Part shown: positions 29,346 to 43,100 of the stretch, piece after piece
Position numbering within the stretch: position 1 is the stretch's first letter
How the letters are laid out: each line of letters opens with the position of its first letter
From: Eublepharis macularius
Taxonomy: Eukaryota; Chordata; Lepidosauria; Squamata; Eublepharidae
DNA length: 64,000 bases
Direction of reading: 5' to 3'
Assembly (NCBI RefSeq): GCF_028583425.1
Contig: NC_072794.1
Coordinates: 31,493,232-31,557,231, forward strand
Notes under the pieces: generated by a model
The model's database searches: none
Told to the model about the DNA's origin: nothing
Seen by the model: the letters and a program-made list of their open reading frames with translations, nothing else
Position numbers and translations under genes: made by a program

Positions 29346-30985
29346 TATCCATGGTATGCTAAGATCGTTGCATCTCAGGAAAGCTTCATAATTGGTGTTG
29401 AGTTGTAGACAGCAGGTAATACTTTAAATCTGTCATCCTGGTATCCAGATATCATGCAGCTTCTGTTGTCTGGTAATTCTGTGCCTAATCAGGCCCTACC
29501 AGAAGATTTCAGAGAAGATAGGCAGGGACATTTGTTGGATCGTGATCTCTCTTGTGGTGGATAGGATGTCTGAGCAAGCATTCATGTTGCATATTATCTC
29601 CACATGGAGATTTGAATGTGGGTGTCTATTCATAAATCCTACAATTATTCTGCATAATTATGTGATAAAATTATATTATACATAATTTTATCTCACAAAC
29701 ACATCTTGGGCATAGTGCAGCTGTAACTTTTCCCAGTTTTTAAATTGTGGCTGATCCATCTGGCTCCTGCCCTCCCTCCCTAGTGTGGTGCAGAATGGAG
29801 TCTGTACTGAAACTAAAACAGCTAAAAAGCTGATTTGCAAACCTTGGTTTGCACTGTGGATAATGTCAAAGCAGCCGTTACGCTGCACAATGGTTGACCC
29901 TGGGAAGAGAAGGGGAATTGATGTAGAGGAAAAAATGTGCAGCTCTCACACAAATGCTGAACACTGCAGTAGCATTTCTTAGTTTTACGTGAAATGTTCA
30001 AGGAAGTGGTAAGTACAGTACATACAGCAGACTGAAAATTTGCTTTCTCTAAAGTGCAGTCTTTGGTTGTGTCAGCTCAGTTTGCAGCCTTTTGGTCTCC
30101 GTGTTTTGGCAGCACATGCAAACAAAGTAATTGTAAGACTTCACCTTGGCAATCTGTTTCAATCCACCTGCCTTAAATGTTTGCATGTTTTTAAAATGTA
30201 TGAGAAGGAGGCTTTAGTGCAAGTGGGTGATCCGCTTTCATCATCAGGCTTTGAAAAACTAGGCTGTACGTTTTCTTAATGGATTAGGATTTTCTGTAGT
30301 GTTGAGTGAGATATAAACCAGCAAAAAAAGAAAAGAAAAAGATCCTGGCCTGGATGGCAGACACCTATTGTATAAGGCTGTAGGAGAAAATAGATAAAAG
30401 CTGAAGGTGTCTAATGTCTGGACAGTTCCTGCTAATTAAGAGAACAGGTTAGTGCAGAGCTCTTATTCAGTGGTGTCAAGTTAGCCATCCTCCCATGGCT
30501 TTGTGCAAGAAGGGCAGAAAAATGTCATGATGGATTTGCCATGCATATCTTTAAATTAAAATTTACTCTATCCTTTTTACACACTGGTAGTTCTTAGTGT
30601 GGCACTAGAAACTGATAATGCTACAGTGACCAAAGAATTTAATGACTGAGGAAGAGGCTTGCTTTATATCTCTGCATGAGCCACATTTGTGGCGCTGCTT
30701 GCTTCCAGTAAGGCTTCATTGAGAATTGGCAACTCCATTGATTTTCTGCTTTGGGAGAGACTAGTCCAGAGATGTAGGAACATTATCCACCTTCAGAGAA
30801 AGTTGCCTGTTTTCTCTGCTTGAGTCACTGTTCCAGTATTTGTCTCCTTATTAGGATGCATTCCCAGAACTGAGGCTCATGCAGAGACATGCTCCTTTCT
30901 GTGTAATTGTTTTATTTTTCAGGTAGTAAACCTGTATCTTTCCTGTGCAACTCTTCAGACTGCAGGTACAGGCTTGTGTGGTTAA
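29346..30985. other. Intronic sequence, nothing recognised
   Basis: No exon, RNA gene or nameable repeat is seen. Short frames only. Confidence 0.45.
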
Positions 30986-31323
30986 TAGAAATGGGCACGA
31001 ACCGGGAAAATTCTGAACCGTGGGGTTCGTGGTTTGTCACATTTCATGAACTTTTCACGAACTTGTCCTGGTTTGTGAACCAGTTTGTTCAGTTCAGGTC
31101 AGCAGAAGGGCTGTGGAGAGCCCCCCCCCCGTTGCCTAGGAAACTGATTGATTGGCGCCAGGCTCTCTGCAGTGATGAACTGAAATACAAACCAAACAAA
31201 CTGGGCTAAAATTTGTCCTGGCTCGTGAGAAATGAGCTTCCACGAACCTCTGGTTTGTGAACCACAAACTGGCCTGGTTTGTGACAAACTTCAGTTCGTA
31301 TTTCAGTTCATGCCCTCCTCTAG
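30986..31323. mobile_element. Foldback hAT-like MITE (relative of 62171-62603)
   Basis: The left end reads TAGAAATGGGCACGAACC and the right end in complement reads GAGGAGGGCATGAACTGAAA. Inside are inverted pairs such as CGTGGGGTTCGTGGTTTGT-like against CTGGTTTGTGAACCACAAAC, with many GAACC/GGTTC words. The element at 62171-62603 has the same ends and words. A degenerate 8-bp duplication may be present (GTGGTTAA against GCAGTTTA). Confidence 0.6.
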
Positions 31324-31329
31324 CAGTTT

Positions 31330-31525
31330 AGTATTATTGTTGATTATTGTTGTTTATTGTTGTTGTTTATTGTTTATTATTATTATTATCCAAAACACAA
31401 TCAACAGTAAGCAGAGGCCACATGTTATTATTGATTGGCCTTGCTAAGCTGATACAAGTTTCTACCGGAGACCTAAGTATCAACCAGATATCTATTATTA
31501 TTATTAGTATTATTATTTTAGAAAT
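31330..31525 (+). repeat. ATT/GTT-rich simple-sequence patches
   Basis: Imperfect runs of TTATTG/TTGTTG at about 31330-31390 and ATT repeats at about 31376-31388 and 31493-31516. No gene is seen. Flank 31526-33019 is otherwise unclassified. Confidence 0.7.
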
Positions 31526-33019
31526 CTATGCACGTGAAAATATTGGTGGGAAAGACTAGGGTAGAATCTTTCTCCCTGACATGCTAACTTTCTGTGTGGA
31601 ATAACTTTTTTTTTTGGTAATACAGAGCATCTATAAGTGAGGTAATGGTTGATGTGAAGTTTGAATTGGAGACCTCACACCTGTAGCTAGAACAGCATAC
31701 AAGAATGCTAATCTTGTATGCTAGTATAAAGTAAAGGTATATAGACAAGAACGTCTTTAAGAAGATAATTATAGATTGTTTTATCTTTAATTTTGCTAAA
31801 TGGGAATCTGTTGGTATTAAAGTTGCCAGCCACTGGCTAGCAACTGGTGGGAGGCTTACTGGGGTGTGGGTGGGTTTGTGGAGGAGGCAGAAATGGTGTC
31901 ATGTGATGCTGTGACATCACTTTGGCAAAACGCCCAGAATCATTGTGAGCTTCTGTATTTTTTCACCAGAACTCATGTTGTGGCATGTGTGGTTACTGGC
32001 TTTTTACCCCCCTTGCCCCATCTGCTGCTGAATTTACCAGCATTGGGCAGTGGGTTGCAATGGTGGGCAATCACTTGCCGCAGACACTTGCCAATCCTAG
32101 TTGGCGCATCCCTCATTTACTGAATGGTCAGGTAAATTATGGAGCACAGTTAAATTGATAACTCCTACAAAAGACAAACAAAGCAAAACAAAATAAACGA
32201 TCACTTTTTGAGTCCATTTCATAATATATTTTGTATACAAAATTTGAGGAATCTTGTGTTGTACATCATTGTGCCTTATACTTATTGTGAACTTCTTTGG
32301 GCAGAGATTCTGTGTTGTTAGCATCTTACTGTGGTGAGAAATGTTCAAAATAGGGTTTCACTTTCTAGTTTTTGAAGCACACCCTGGCCGTATCCTTTTT
32401 GAATCGTTGTTAATTTACGGACAGTTGTGTGGAAGCTATACATCACCGAGGCATGGCATACCATGTTGAGAACACTGGAGGCAGCCTGTATCAGAGCCTT
32501 CGCAGCCTGTATAATAATTGGAAACAGAAGAAACACCCTTGAGCCACGCATTTTTCCACAGTGTTCATTACGTGCCTCTGGCTGTCCCGGAGCCAGGTAC
32601 GATATGTTCTTTTATGTTACTTCAGTTTGGGGGGAGGGGCAGCCTCTTGAGGATGGAGGGAAATGCCTAACATGCGAAGGTGAATGGTGAACTTTCTTCT
32701 TAGGTCAGGTTGTCATGTGACTTTTCCCGCCTGAAAAAAAGGCACAGACTGCAGAAGGAGGAAAATGCTATTTTTATCGTGGAAAATGCTAAAATCCTAA
32801 TCCTCCATCCAGTTTCAATGAACAGCTGTTTTTTGGATGTCCGTCTCTTCTATTTATATATATTTGAGCTGTGAAAATGATTTAGTTATTCCCCCCCCTC
32901 AACCTGAATAGTTGGTCAGATAATGGCTTTGTCTGGAACTTCTAACTCCCTGGAGCAGCCAGAGGGCACATGGCATGCGGTGTGTTCGTGCTTGGGTTTT
33001 AAATGTCCCCCCAACAATA

Positions 33020-33080
33020 TATTTATTGATTTATAGTCCGCCTTTCTCACTGAGATCCAAGATGAATTACAAGGCAAGGG
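33020..33080 (-). repeat. L2-like LINE 3'-end fragment, minus
   Basis: The phrase TATAGTCCGCCTTTCTCACT followed by GAGATCCAAG is the complement of the L2-like 3' end seen at 35395-35455. A more diverged minus copy is at 48790-48865. Confidence 0.6.
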
Positions 33081-33699
33081 ATTTCTTAGCAGGGGGGTTA
33101 TGGTGAGGAGCGGGGGGTGGGGGTGGGACTGGATAGGTTGGAACTCCTGTTTTGAAGTTTTCCTTGGCAGGCTCTAAATTTAATTTAGAACTTGTTAACC
33201 TTGTTATAGATATGGTGATTATAAGTAAACTTATATATTACTTGGGGGAGGATTGACACATTGGGATCAATACTGATATTTCCAGCAACAAATATATAAT
33301 GTGTCGATGACGCATGTGACTGTAACACATCTTTAAACATTAGCATGCCTAACTATGTTTCCCAGGTAGGCATTTTGTGATGCATGTGTGTGAAGTCCAT
33401 ACATTTTGTCATCACTGCAGGAATATACCTATTTAGTTTCCTGCAGTGAACATAATAGTTTTACCTGTGTGCTGGGATAAAGTGATAAAATGAATTGCAG
33501 GCGCTTGGCAGATTTCAGCAGCATGCGTGTATACTCTGCAGCTGTTGCAGGGGGAGGGAATGGGCCTGGCTTGCATAATCAAGACATAGTTGGAAGAAAA
33601 TGATATGATGTGTCTGTCCCAGCAAACTACACCTGATTATGTAGTCCTTCACCAAGACTTCACAGCCAGCTGGGGAAGTGGGGCTGCTGTTACACTCCG

Positions 33700-35460
33700 T
33701 GAGGCTTTCAGTTTCCACAGACTTCGATGCAAACTAGCTGGCATCATCTGTATGGTCCTCACATTGGGAAGTAAGGATGGATTAGGTATTCTGCTTGCCA
33801 ACTGACCACCTAGTTCCCCAATAAGGACGCTTACTGAGGTAGAAGACTTTGTAGCTTCCTTGGCAGCCCTAGTCCTCTCTCAAATACTGACAGGCCCCAC
33901 ACATGAAAAAGGCCACACCTTGCAATTAATCTTTTTCTCTGAGCCTTTGAGGGAAGGTTGCCTTTCACGGTTGGAAATTGAACCTGAACCATGGACTGAT
34001 ATAAAATCAAGGCTAAATATGGCCCTAACATGCCACAAAAAGGCCTCTCCCCAAATGGTCCACCTGCGAAGGCACATGGATCCGTCTGGAAATCCTCAGG
34101 GGGGATTTTAGAATTCCAAACACATGGATTGTTGAGGCTGCGGTGGAAACCGGGAATGTGAAGCTCTTTGAAGCTGTTGACAAGATTGTTCCTCACCAAC
34201 TTCTCCCACCCTTGGGATGGAAGTGAGCCCTGTGGTTCACCATGGAGCTGGATGATCTAAAAAGAAATCCCGTGGTGATGCAGTAGAGGTTTGACAGCTG
34301 TGGTCAAATAGCCACATGGAAATAAATTGAAACTGAACCTAGACTTCAGAAGTGATGGTGGTTCCTGCATTGTGCAGGGGGTTGGACTAGATGACCCTAG
34401 AGGTAACTTCCAACCCTATGGTTTTATGGTTGAGAAAATGGAGATCTTGAAGGACATTGTGCTTCCTGCTTTCAGGGGGGGGGGTTCAGTTGACCCTAAC
34501 TGACTGGGTTAAGAACCTAGGGTTCATTCTGCATCATGTACTGCTACTGCAGAAGCAGGTGAATGCAGCTGCAAAAAAGGCCTTCTTCCAATTCAGACGA
34601 CACTGTAAGATGCCCCCTACCTTGACATGAATGATCTGGCCCACCTGGATTCATGTCATGATAACATCAAGACTTGACTTCTGTAACACACACTCTACAT
34701 AGGTCTCCTCTCAAAAACAACTCGGAGACTCCAGTTGGTTCAGAATGCCACTGTTAGTTTACTATCGGGAGTTAAGTGGAGCATTCATATTGCTCTCATT
34801 CTGCTGTCACTCCACTGGCTGCCCATCAGTTACCGGGATCAATTCAACGTTTTGGCTATCACATGCAGAGCCCTTCACGGCCTTGGTCCCTCATATCTGC
34901 AGGGCCACCTCTCCCCCTATGCTCCGCTTCACTCATCTGAACAGGGCCTTCTGCAGACATTACCCTGCGCTTGGGCAAGTCTACAACTGCCTGTACATGT
35001 GCTTTCTTTGTGGCAGCCTCCACCTTATGGAATGGACTGCCTGAAGAGGTCAGGAAAGCTCCCACTCTCCTGGCTGTCTTCAAACTGTGCAAAAATGAAA
35101 TATTTAGAAGGCCTTTTTTACACAGATAATAGGACTATGTTGTAAGAAATGACTCAGAGATGCCTTGTTAAAGGGACAGGGACCATAGACTATTCTACTG
35201 GGTACTGCCTGTTGATTTATGTTTCCATATTGTTAATGATGTCATGTTTAATTACTTATGCTTTGTTTCATCAATATTTTCATCTATGTTTTGTCTCTGT
35301 GTTTGGATTTATGATTGTTTTCCCACTTTGTTAACTCATACCCTATTGCATTTGTTCATTGAATGTCCTAGCTGTTGATTGTATTGACTTGCACTGTGTA
35401 ATCTGCTTTGGGTCTCAGTGAGAAAGGTGGACTATAAAATAAATAAATAAAATGCTAGTA
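33700..35460 (+). pseudogene. L2-like LINE relic: endonuclease part, RT end and 3' tail
   Basis: The frame around 33825-33950 reads EDFVASLAALVLSQILTGPT followed by HEKGHTLQLIFFS, the end of an apurinic-type endonuclease domain of an L2-like LINE. After a gap, 34500-34960 encodes the RT C-terminal part: LHWLPISYRDQFNVLAITCR and ALHGLGPSYLQGHLSPYAPL. The 3' tail ends at about 35455 with TGTGTAATCTGCTTTGGGTC, GAGAAAGGTGGACTATAAAA and (AAAT)n. The central RT (with its catalytic box) is missing, and stops and shifts are present, so it is dead. A foreign CR1-like tail is embedded at 34355-34435. Confidence 0.78.
34355..34435 (+). repeat. CR1-like 3' tail fragment
   Basis: The phrase TTGTGCAGGGGGTTGGACTA followed by GATGACCCTAGAGGTAACTT and CCAACCCTATGGTTTTATGG is the familiar CR1-type 3' end. 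It interrupts the L2-like relic. Confidence 0.65.
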
Positions 35461-38059
35461 TATGCTACAGTTTTTAAAGAAAAAATAAGTTCTGTAATAA
35501 GGAAAGCTGAATTGTGATCTCCATAAATTTAGAGAAATTAAGTATGCATGCCTTTGTTTGGTTTGCATAATTTATTCTGCTGTCATAGAAAAATTATCAG
35601 AAGTTATACAGGAGGATGTGGAATCTCTTACTGGAAGGATTTTCACTAGGTTTTGCCAAAATGTTCCCAGGCATGTCTGTCCATCTGGGATTTCTAAAAA
35701 CCTTTTTTGAGCAGAAGCCCTTGGTCTCACTCCCCTTCTCCTGCAAAGAATTTACACAGCTCTAGTGACACAAGGGTGTACAGAGAAAGAAGACAGGCCA
35801 GCCTTACAAAATGACTTGTTTAATTGTGTGGTTACCATCATTCCCAGCATACTGGCTGGTGTGACCCCCGCACTCTTGATTTTCCGTATGTAGTATTCCT
35901 GTTCTTTTAGCTCTGTGCTGGCATGCACTCAGCTGTGTCAGGAGAGCTAGGCTGTTGCCCAGTTTTGCTTTGAAACATTATTTGATGCTGAGACAAAAAC
36001 AACACAGGGGGATGAGCTCTGAAGTTGAGAGTGGTGGGGGAGTTAAGAACCCCACCCTTGCCTGCTCTGGTCCTTTTAAGTTGTGTGCCCATGCGTGTAC
36101 ATTGCTTTATTTAGATGCCGTCGTGGCAGGTCTGCGTCTGAAGATGCTGGTGAGATTAAATGGGGTTTGGATCTTGAATGTGAGTTGCACTTGCGTAATC
36201 AATAAAGAGCGAGAACCCACAAATGCATTCTGGTACATGCTATCTGGGAAATAAATTAATTTTTGTAATGGGAAAACAATTAAGGACTGCTGTAGGGAGA
36301 TGTGAAAATATACAATTACCTGCTCTGCTTACCCATACTTAAGGTATTTTTTTCCTTTGGGAGTTTTCTCTTTGGTATTATTTTTAGGCTGCAAACCCAG
36401 AACTTCACATACTGAGGCTTCTCCCGTATAGACTTCTGCAGATGCTGGGAACTGCTCTTCCATCTGGGAAAGAATTTTCATCAAGCATGTTTTCACAGAT
36501 GCCCCAGATGTTTACATAGTATAAGTTCAGTGGCTTGCACACTTATTAACCAAGCCTAGAGATCCTGCTCTCAAATAAGCTGAAATGATGCTCCCACAGT
36601 ATATTTGCCATGGAATGCCAGCTGCCACTGATGAAGCAGGCGAGAGAGAAAGGGAGATTGGCAAAGATCTTCACATGCTTGTCCCTGAATCAGTGGAGAG
36701 GCATCCCTTCTGCTGCTTCTCAGCCCCCTTGTTAGGGTTCCCAGGCTGTGAGATAAGAGTTTATGGGTTTTCTTTGTTCAACAATTGAAAAAATTTACCT
36801 GCATTTTCTTATTACCTCTCCCCCCCTCCCAGATTTATACATGATGTGTGATTTTTATGATGAGCCTGTTATATTTGTTTTGTTTATGTTTATTACGGTC
36901 CTAAGACCAGCATACAGATTAATCAGAAAGAAAGTATAGTTTAAAAGAAGAGATTGATTTTAACAACTTTTGAGATGCAAATCTTGTAGTTTAAGAATCA
37001 GCATACAGAATTTAGCCACTTGACATGCAATCATAACATTTTTATCAGATAAAAACCAGTGAAGCCTTGCTTTATTGGTAGTTATATGACCAGGAATCAT
37101 ATCAAATACTAGAGTAATAAATCTAAGACGAGCCTCCCCATAAAATCAGCTAAAAAACATGCTCTATAGACTCAACCTCTTCTAGGGGGAGCTTGTTATA
37201 TTATTAACTTTATATTTAATTAAGAGACCTAGGATATAAACCAGATGGTTGAGGTAGCCCAATGCAGGAAGTGTGCTTTAGTTCAGACTTGAGTACACAC
37301 TTAGTGAGCACATTGGTGTTCTGACTATTAAATACCTCAGAAATGATATCTAATATATGATTAAACCTGAAATACCTTTTAAAACCCCTTAATTGTTTTT
37401 GTGTTGCCGATATTCATTGTTTGGTGTAGGGTTTGGTGTAACATGTTTGGTGTAACATCTAACCAGCTCCCTAAACAATTTGTGTGGTTTCTTCTTTCCA
37501 GGGTGTCTGCGAGTGCTGTTCTGGCTCTGGGATAGTTCTTGTTTAGTTGTTGCTTTGTTATTCTCTTGCAAACCCACATCTGTGAGGCCGCAAACAAACC
37601 CACATCTTTCAGTCTCTATTGCTTCCTGTTTACAGTCCTTTGCAAGCAGTGGGAATCTCTGCTGATCCTGTCAACTTTGATATACGGAAGAGTGGTATGG
37701 GCTCTTTCTGTCAGCACTGCCGTGTCCGTATGAATCAGGAGAGTGATTTGGATTGTGTGTTAACAATTCTGCTCGATCCCATGTCATGTCCCGTGCTCCC
37801 TTCATGGAGGTTTTTTTAAGGGGGCGGGTATCAATTTAAAATACTGGTCACTTGCTTCTGATATTTTATCCTTCAATTACTCTCTCTCAAGTCAAAAAAG
37901 TAACCCTCAGAGGTAACAGTTGGATGCTGTAGACTTTTCACTCAGCTCTGGTTTCTGGCAGTCATGCTCTGAAGTCTTCTCTGTAAAATGAAGTCTTCCC
38001 CATTTTAATTTCAGTGTTCCTAAAGAACAATGTATGAATTGTGAAGCCAGTGTGTATAT
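35461..38059. other. Intronic sequence, nothing recognised
   Basis: There is no conserved coding motif. A possible diverged LINE-like tail lies near 36880-36920. Otherwise unclassified. Confidence 0.45.
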
Positions 38060-38260
38060 CAGGGGTCCCCAACCTTTCTGAGCCTGCAGGCATCTTTTTT
38101 TTGCCCCTTCCCATTTATGAGCCGGTGTGAGAACGAACCACTGCAGTCCACCACAGAGTTTCCTCCCACACTCTAATCAGCTTGACTGGAAAGGGAGCTC
38201 CCATTATTTTGTGTGTGTATGTGGGGGGGGGGACCAGTAGATTTGTGGGCTCTTGACTGC
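38060..38260 (+). mobile_element. Left end of a hAT-like element, truncated
   Basis: It starts CAGGGGTCCCCAACCTTTCT, a classic hAT-type end, followed by GAGCCTGCAGGCATC. The right terminus is absent and a CR1-like tail follows at about 38275, so the element is truncated or interrupted. Confidence 0.6.
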
Positions 38261-38274
38261 GATGCCTTATGTTA

Positions 38275-38520
38275 AGTGAGGATAAGACATTCATGGAGGA
38301 TAGGTCCGTCAGTGACTACTAGTTATGGTGAGTAAAGGGAGCCTCCACATTCAGAGGAAGTTTACACCTCAGTACTACTGCTAGGACACAACAACAGGGG
38401 CGTTGGCTTCTATGACCTGCTTGGCCCTCCTGTTGGCCACTGTGTGCAACAGGATGTTGGATTAGATGGACCGGCAGTCTGATCCAGCAGGACTCTTCTT
38501 AGGTTCTTAAGTGGTAAACA
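38275..38520 (+). repeat. CR1-like 3' end
   Basis: The order of phrases is GATAGGTCCGTCAGTGACTA, CTAGTTATGGTGAGTAAAGG, TGGCCACTGTGTGCAACAGG, ATGTTGGATTAGATGGACC, and CAGTCTGATCCAGCAGGACT ending CTTCTTAGGTTCTT. This is the common sauropsid CR1-type 3' region. Flank 38521-39996 is unclassified. Confidence 0.7.
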
Positions 38521-39996
38521 AGCTATCTCGTAAGGCGACTTCTCTGCTGTTACAAGTAGAGAAACTCCAGATTGAAAACCCCTGCTTTAAATGGGGACTT
38601 GCTAAATGTGTGTGAGAGTTAACGTATTTTCCAAGAAGCTGAGGGAAAGCAACCTTCGCACCCAGCTCATCTTCCTTTTTGCTCCCTCTCCTTGAAATGG
38701 TGGATGTTGCTAGCACTCTTGGAAATATGCAAAGCTATTTGGGGAAAAAAAGGCTCCTTATTTTGCTTGATCAACAAATGCACAGCTGCATTTGATGTTC
38801 ACTTGATGTTCTTTGGGGGCCAGCAGTCAGATTGAAAAAATGGAGAAACAGTTTTTCAGTTTAAGATACTGAAACACTCATAATCAACTTGCTGCTTGTT
38901 GCAATTAGGAATTGCCGGGATTGTGTCCGTCATCTTGAGGGCACATGTGCCTCTACTGTACTTCAGGAACTCAGATTCCAAGCCCAAGCTGCAGACTCCT
39001 CTCAAGAAACTTGTTCCCATCCCAGTTGCAACCAGTGATGAGTCTGGTTTAAAACCCCAACAACCATCATGTGCTGGATCCATCCTGTCATGCTATTTGC
39101 CTGGTCCTGAATGCACGGAACAAGTTTTCTGTCAGTTGACAAGCTAACCACATCTTCAAAATTTAGCAGTGAGGAAAATGTGTAATAGTAGGGTACAAAT
39201 TATAAACTGTAAGCAAAATATGCTTTGAAGGAAACAGATTATTTTGAGCTTTGCATGGTAATTTATGAGATTGTGGCTGCTTTTCTGTCTGAAGAATTAG
39301 CAGATTGTGCCTGTGATACCGTTTAACCTAGAACAGTTTCAGAGGTTCAATTTGCTGTCTACCTGCTCCCGGCAGTATCTTATGGTTTCTTGCAAGCGTG
39401 AGTGAACCACCAAACACAGAACTTTGATCTCACCTGAAACTTGGTGTTTTTAATAGGTTTGTGTGTTCAGGTGAAGAGAAATCAAGCCAGGCACACACAT
39501 GTGCAAAGTGATACTTAGAAGTGACTCAAATCTGAACCTAGGTGGGTAATGGGTGTGCTCCCGGAGAACTCTTGGCATGCTTCTGAGTGCTATGAAGAAA
39601 GAGCCAGGGTACAAATGAAAGGAAGCACATCAACATTATAACTCATCTGACTTTTACCTTCTTGAAGGCTGAGAATTGATTTGAGTCTACAGCTTGCATT
39701 TCAGTGTTAGAGCTTGTGTCAGGACAGAATGGTGTATTGTGGCTGTTGATAGACTGAGGAATGATTTTAGGCTATACCTTTTCAGACTGCAGGTGGAAGA
39801 TGAGTTTTTTTAAAAAGATGTTCCTGCGACTAAAAGACATGCTGCCTGCCATAAACTACCATTTGGAGGGAGAGGTTTAGTGTAGTCGTAGGTCAAAAAT
39901 TGACATTGTTTATTATTGGTTATGTTTAACATACGAAATTGATGGTAATATTTTGCTTTCTTTTCTGTTACCGTTCATTCGACTCAGTGGTCTCAA

Positions 39997-40177
39997 ACAG
40001 CCACTAAGACACTGAGAGATCTCTGTCTTTTGGTGCTACACCTCTGAAGATGCCAGCCACAGCTGCTGGCGAAACGTCAGGAACTACAATGCCAAGACCA
40101 CGGCAATACAGCCCGGAAAACCCACAACAACCATCGTTCTCCGGCCGTGAAAGCCTTCGACAATACAGCCACTAAGA
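39997..40177 (+). mobile_element. Penelope-like tail insertion (155 bp) with 13-bp target duplication
   Basis: The inserted unit, 40010-40164, begins CACTGAGAGATCTCTGTCTT and ends AAGCCTTCGACAAT. It is flanked by the perfect 13-bp direct repeat ACAGCCACTAAGA (39997-40009 and 40165-40177). It is the same tail as at 13639-13930 and 45472-45630. A hammerhead-like core occupies 40044-40078 (CTGAAGA, stem TGCCAGC/GCTGGC, GAAACGTC). Tail-only copies like this are extreme 5' truncations or products of a small RNA released from the tail. Confidence 0.88.
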
Positions 40178-43100
40178 ATTCTGTGTTCAGGTGGTTAATG
40201 GGAAACTGCCCACTTAATGATAGGTTGCTTTCTACAATGGCAGCCAAAAATCTAGCAACCCTATATGTAATCCATTCATCTTCATTGCCACAGTAGCCTG
40301 GAAGCAGCTGGAGAAACAATCCTTACTAATTAAGGGGGAAATCAAATCCTGCCGTAAGTTTTAAAAATCCGGGACAGCTTAAAAGTATGTAGTCAATGGA
40401 TTCAATATGATTGAGGTCACAATTACATGTTCTCTCTGAGTATGGATTGTGGAATACCAGCGTATCTACCTGACAAGACTGCAGATGGTAAAGCATTAAG
40501 ACACGCGAACATAAAGCCGCGTCTATGTTTAGCATATGTTAAATCATAAAAATACATTGGGATATGAACTAGTAGGGGAATGCCAACTATGAAACTCTTC
40601 TTGACTGTACTGATGTGCTTTTGTAATCCAGATGTTCCAAACAAATTCCAATCAGATGTGTTAGCTCATCAACAGTTGCTCTCCCCATATTTTTGTTGTG
40701 ACTTAAGAAATGTGAGATAAAAATAAAAAAATAAATGCTCGACCTTGAATGCCAGATTTCATGCCTATGTAGTAATCTACAGCCATATAAAATAACATGT
40801 AAACTTCACACTCCCATGTGTCTGGTGAAACTAGCTCTCTGAAGATCATGTCTGTTAAATATCCATATATAATGTATACACAGCCACTGAATGCTGTTTT
40901 AAAGCAGAGTTGTGGAGCAGAGGGTGAAGCCTGCTTCTTGAGTTAGTTAAATGAATGTGTGGCATGCTTCTATAGCATAAACTGCCAATGAAGCACTTTC
41001 TTCCTTCGCACCCGCCTCCATCTTTTTATAGCTGCTGGTTGTATTTTTCAAGACTGTTTACTCTGTAGTAACCTCTAGTAAAAAGCTGACGGTGCTTTTG
41101 AACTTGAGTATCCTGTAAACAGAACGGTAGATGGGGTTACCTCTAGAAACGCACTTCCTTTGTAACCTAATGAGCATTCAAATGCAGGGTTCAGCATGGA
41201 TTCAACTTTTCTTTGGCTACCGGGCTTACCGTTTATGCATTCGCATGCTTGGCAGCGCGATGCTACAAAAGCACGTATGTTTGAAATAACAGCGAAGAGT
41301 ACTTATGCATGGCATATGATTACAGGAGCCACGTCACTGTCTTGAAGTAAATACAGTATTTAAAAAATAGTCTACCTAAAAACTGCTTGGTAATTTCTCC
41401 CCTGTTCTGCACAGCTGCTTATGTATGCCACACGGTTTCTTTTTGCAATAGCCAGGCGTGTGGCAATACCCTCCTGCATGTTCCTAACAAGGCATTAATT
41501 GTGTTCTTGAATTCTCTGTATAGGTTGGCACCCATGTGAATGGGAAGGTCTGTACCTTCTCAGTCCCACCAGTATTGGCCCCATTTTCCTACCTAAGTCC
41601 CCTGTGGACATTTTCTCTGCCACCATGAGGGCTTTGTTGTTGTTTTAAACGAGCGGTTAAATATTTATCTAGAAAATGTTTATGCCTTCCCTCCAAGAAT
41701 CTGCTTGAGGTGGCATACAGAACATAAATATCATTATAATGTTATAGCAATCTGTCAGGGTCTCTGAATTTCCCCCTCCCCAGCTTTCATTTTTTAACAA
41801 AATTAAGTCTTTATCCCCTTTCGTTGCGAAGATATGCCTTTCTTCTGCAGTGTTTGGTCTGGAGACTTTAAAAGAAATGGATGCTGGGAATTCAGACAAC
41901 CAGATAGACAAATTGTTATAATATTATAATGGTAGTCCACTGCCAATTAAAAGAGAAAAAAAACATGAAAAGGCCCCAGGATCTAAACGTTGGGAAATCT
42001 GCCTCTTGCTGCTGCACTGTACTGGCAGCCAAACCAGTGATGGAGAAATCACACAAGCCTGTCCCTCCGTGGGAAAAAACCAAACCAGTGATATTTACTC
42101 AGTGGGTCAGGACCCACGAAGCTCTTTGACGTGCTACCTGTGGCTCTTCTGAAGAACATCTCCAGTGGCACACATGCCATATTCCAGGAAGATGGGCAAC
42201 TTTTTAGAAACGGGAATAATTTCTTCACTTCTGTGAGCCCAAGTTTAAACTGTTTTATTTTTACAACGCAACACAGCTTGTCCATTATGATTATATCAAG
42301 ATTGTGCCAATGTTGGGGTTCTGTTATATGGGCCTGGGTCAAAAGATGCAACTGCACGAGAAGGTGCGATGGGGCATATCAGGGCTGAATGCCATTTCAT
42401 AAAGCAAAGCTCCCATTTGTGGCAGGGAAAGACAACCCTACGTGCTCAGAGGTACTCTGACAATCAAAATGATTATATATTATCATTTCAAATGGTGATC
42501 AGGACATAGAGTAGCCATGTGACTTTTTTTGGTTGACAGGAATTGTAAATGTGGCTTTCTATAGGCCATGGAGTATCACTGCCACAGGTAATATGGTTTG
42601 GGCAACCCACTCTTTCATGGCTGGGTTGCAAATGGATTTTATTCCTGCTATTACCGTTCCTTCACATGGCATTGGAAAAAAGGTAAGCTGCCACTTCTGC
42701 AAGAATACAGTATATTTGTCATTATCTCAGCGTAATTAGCTAATAGGAGGCCAGTTCATTTGTTAAGAGACAATATTAGATGCTCTATTGATGGCACTCC
42801 AAATCTACTAAACAAATGTGTGAAAAAACAGTATAATAACTGCTGTGTAGCGTCAGTGCCTTGTTCTGTCTCTATTTAGAAATCTGTTTTCTCCTGCCAT
42901 AAGCTCATGTAAAAAAGGCTACAGCCTCCCTCCTCTCCCCTTGCTACCTCTATTTCAATTGCGATCAATTGGCTATATTGGTTACACAGGGTAAGATGAT
43001 ATCTGACGATGTAAGCTAAGTGCAGTGTGTGTCATCGCATAACTTCTGCTGGAGAAGTATGTTTAGTTGTGAGACGGGGACCGTGAGGCAGCTTCCTTAT

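Noticed and set aside
33515..33805. Possible LAMC1 or other host exon
   Set aside because: There are no laminin motifs, and the adjoining sequence is L2-like LINE endonuclease relic.
34735..35145. 136-codon frame as a host gene
   Set aside because: It translates as the C-terminal end of an L2-like LINE reverse transcriptase followed by its 3' UTR.
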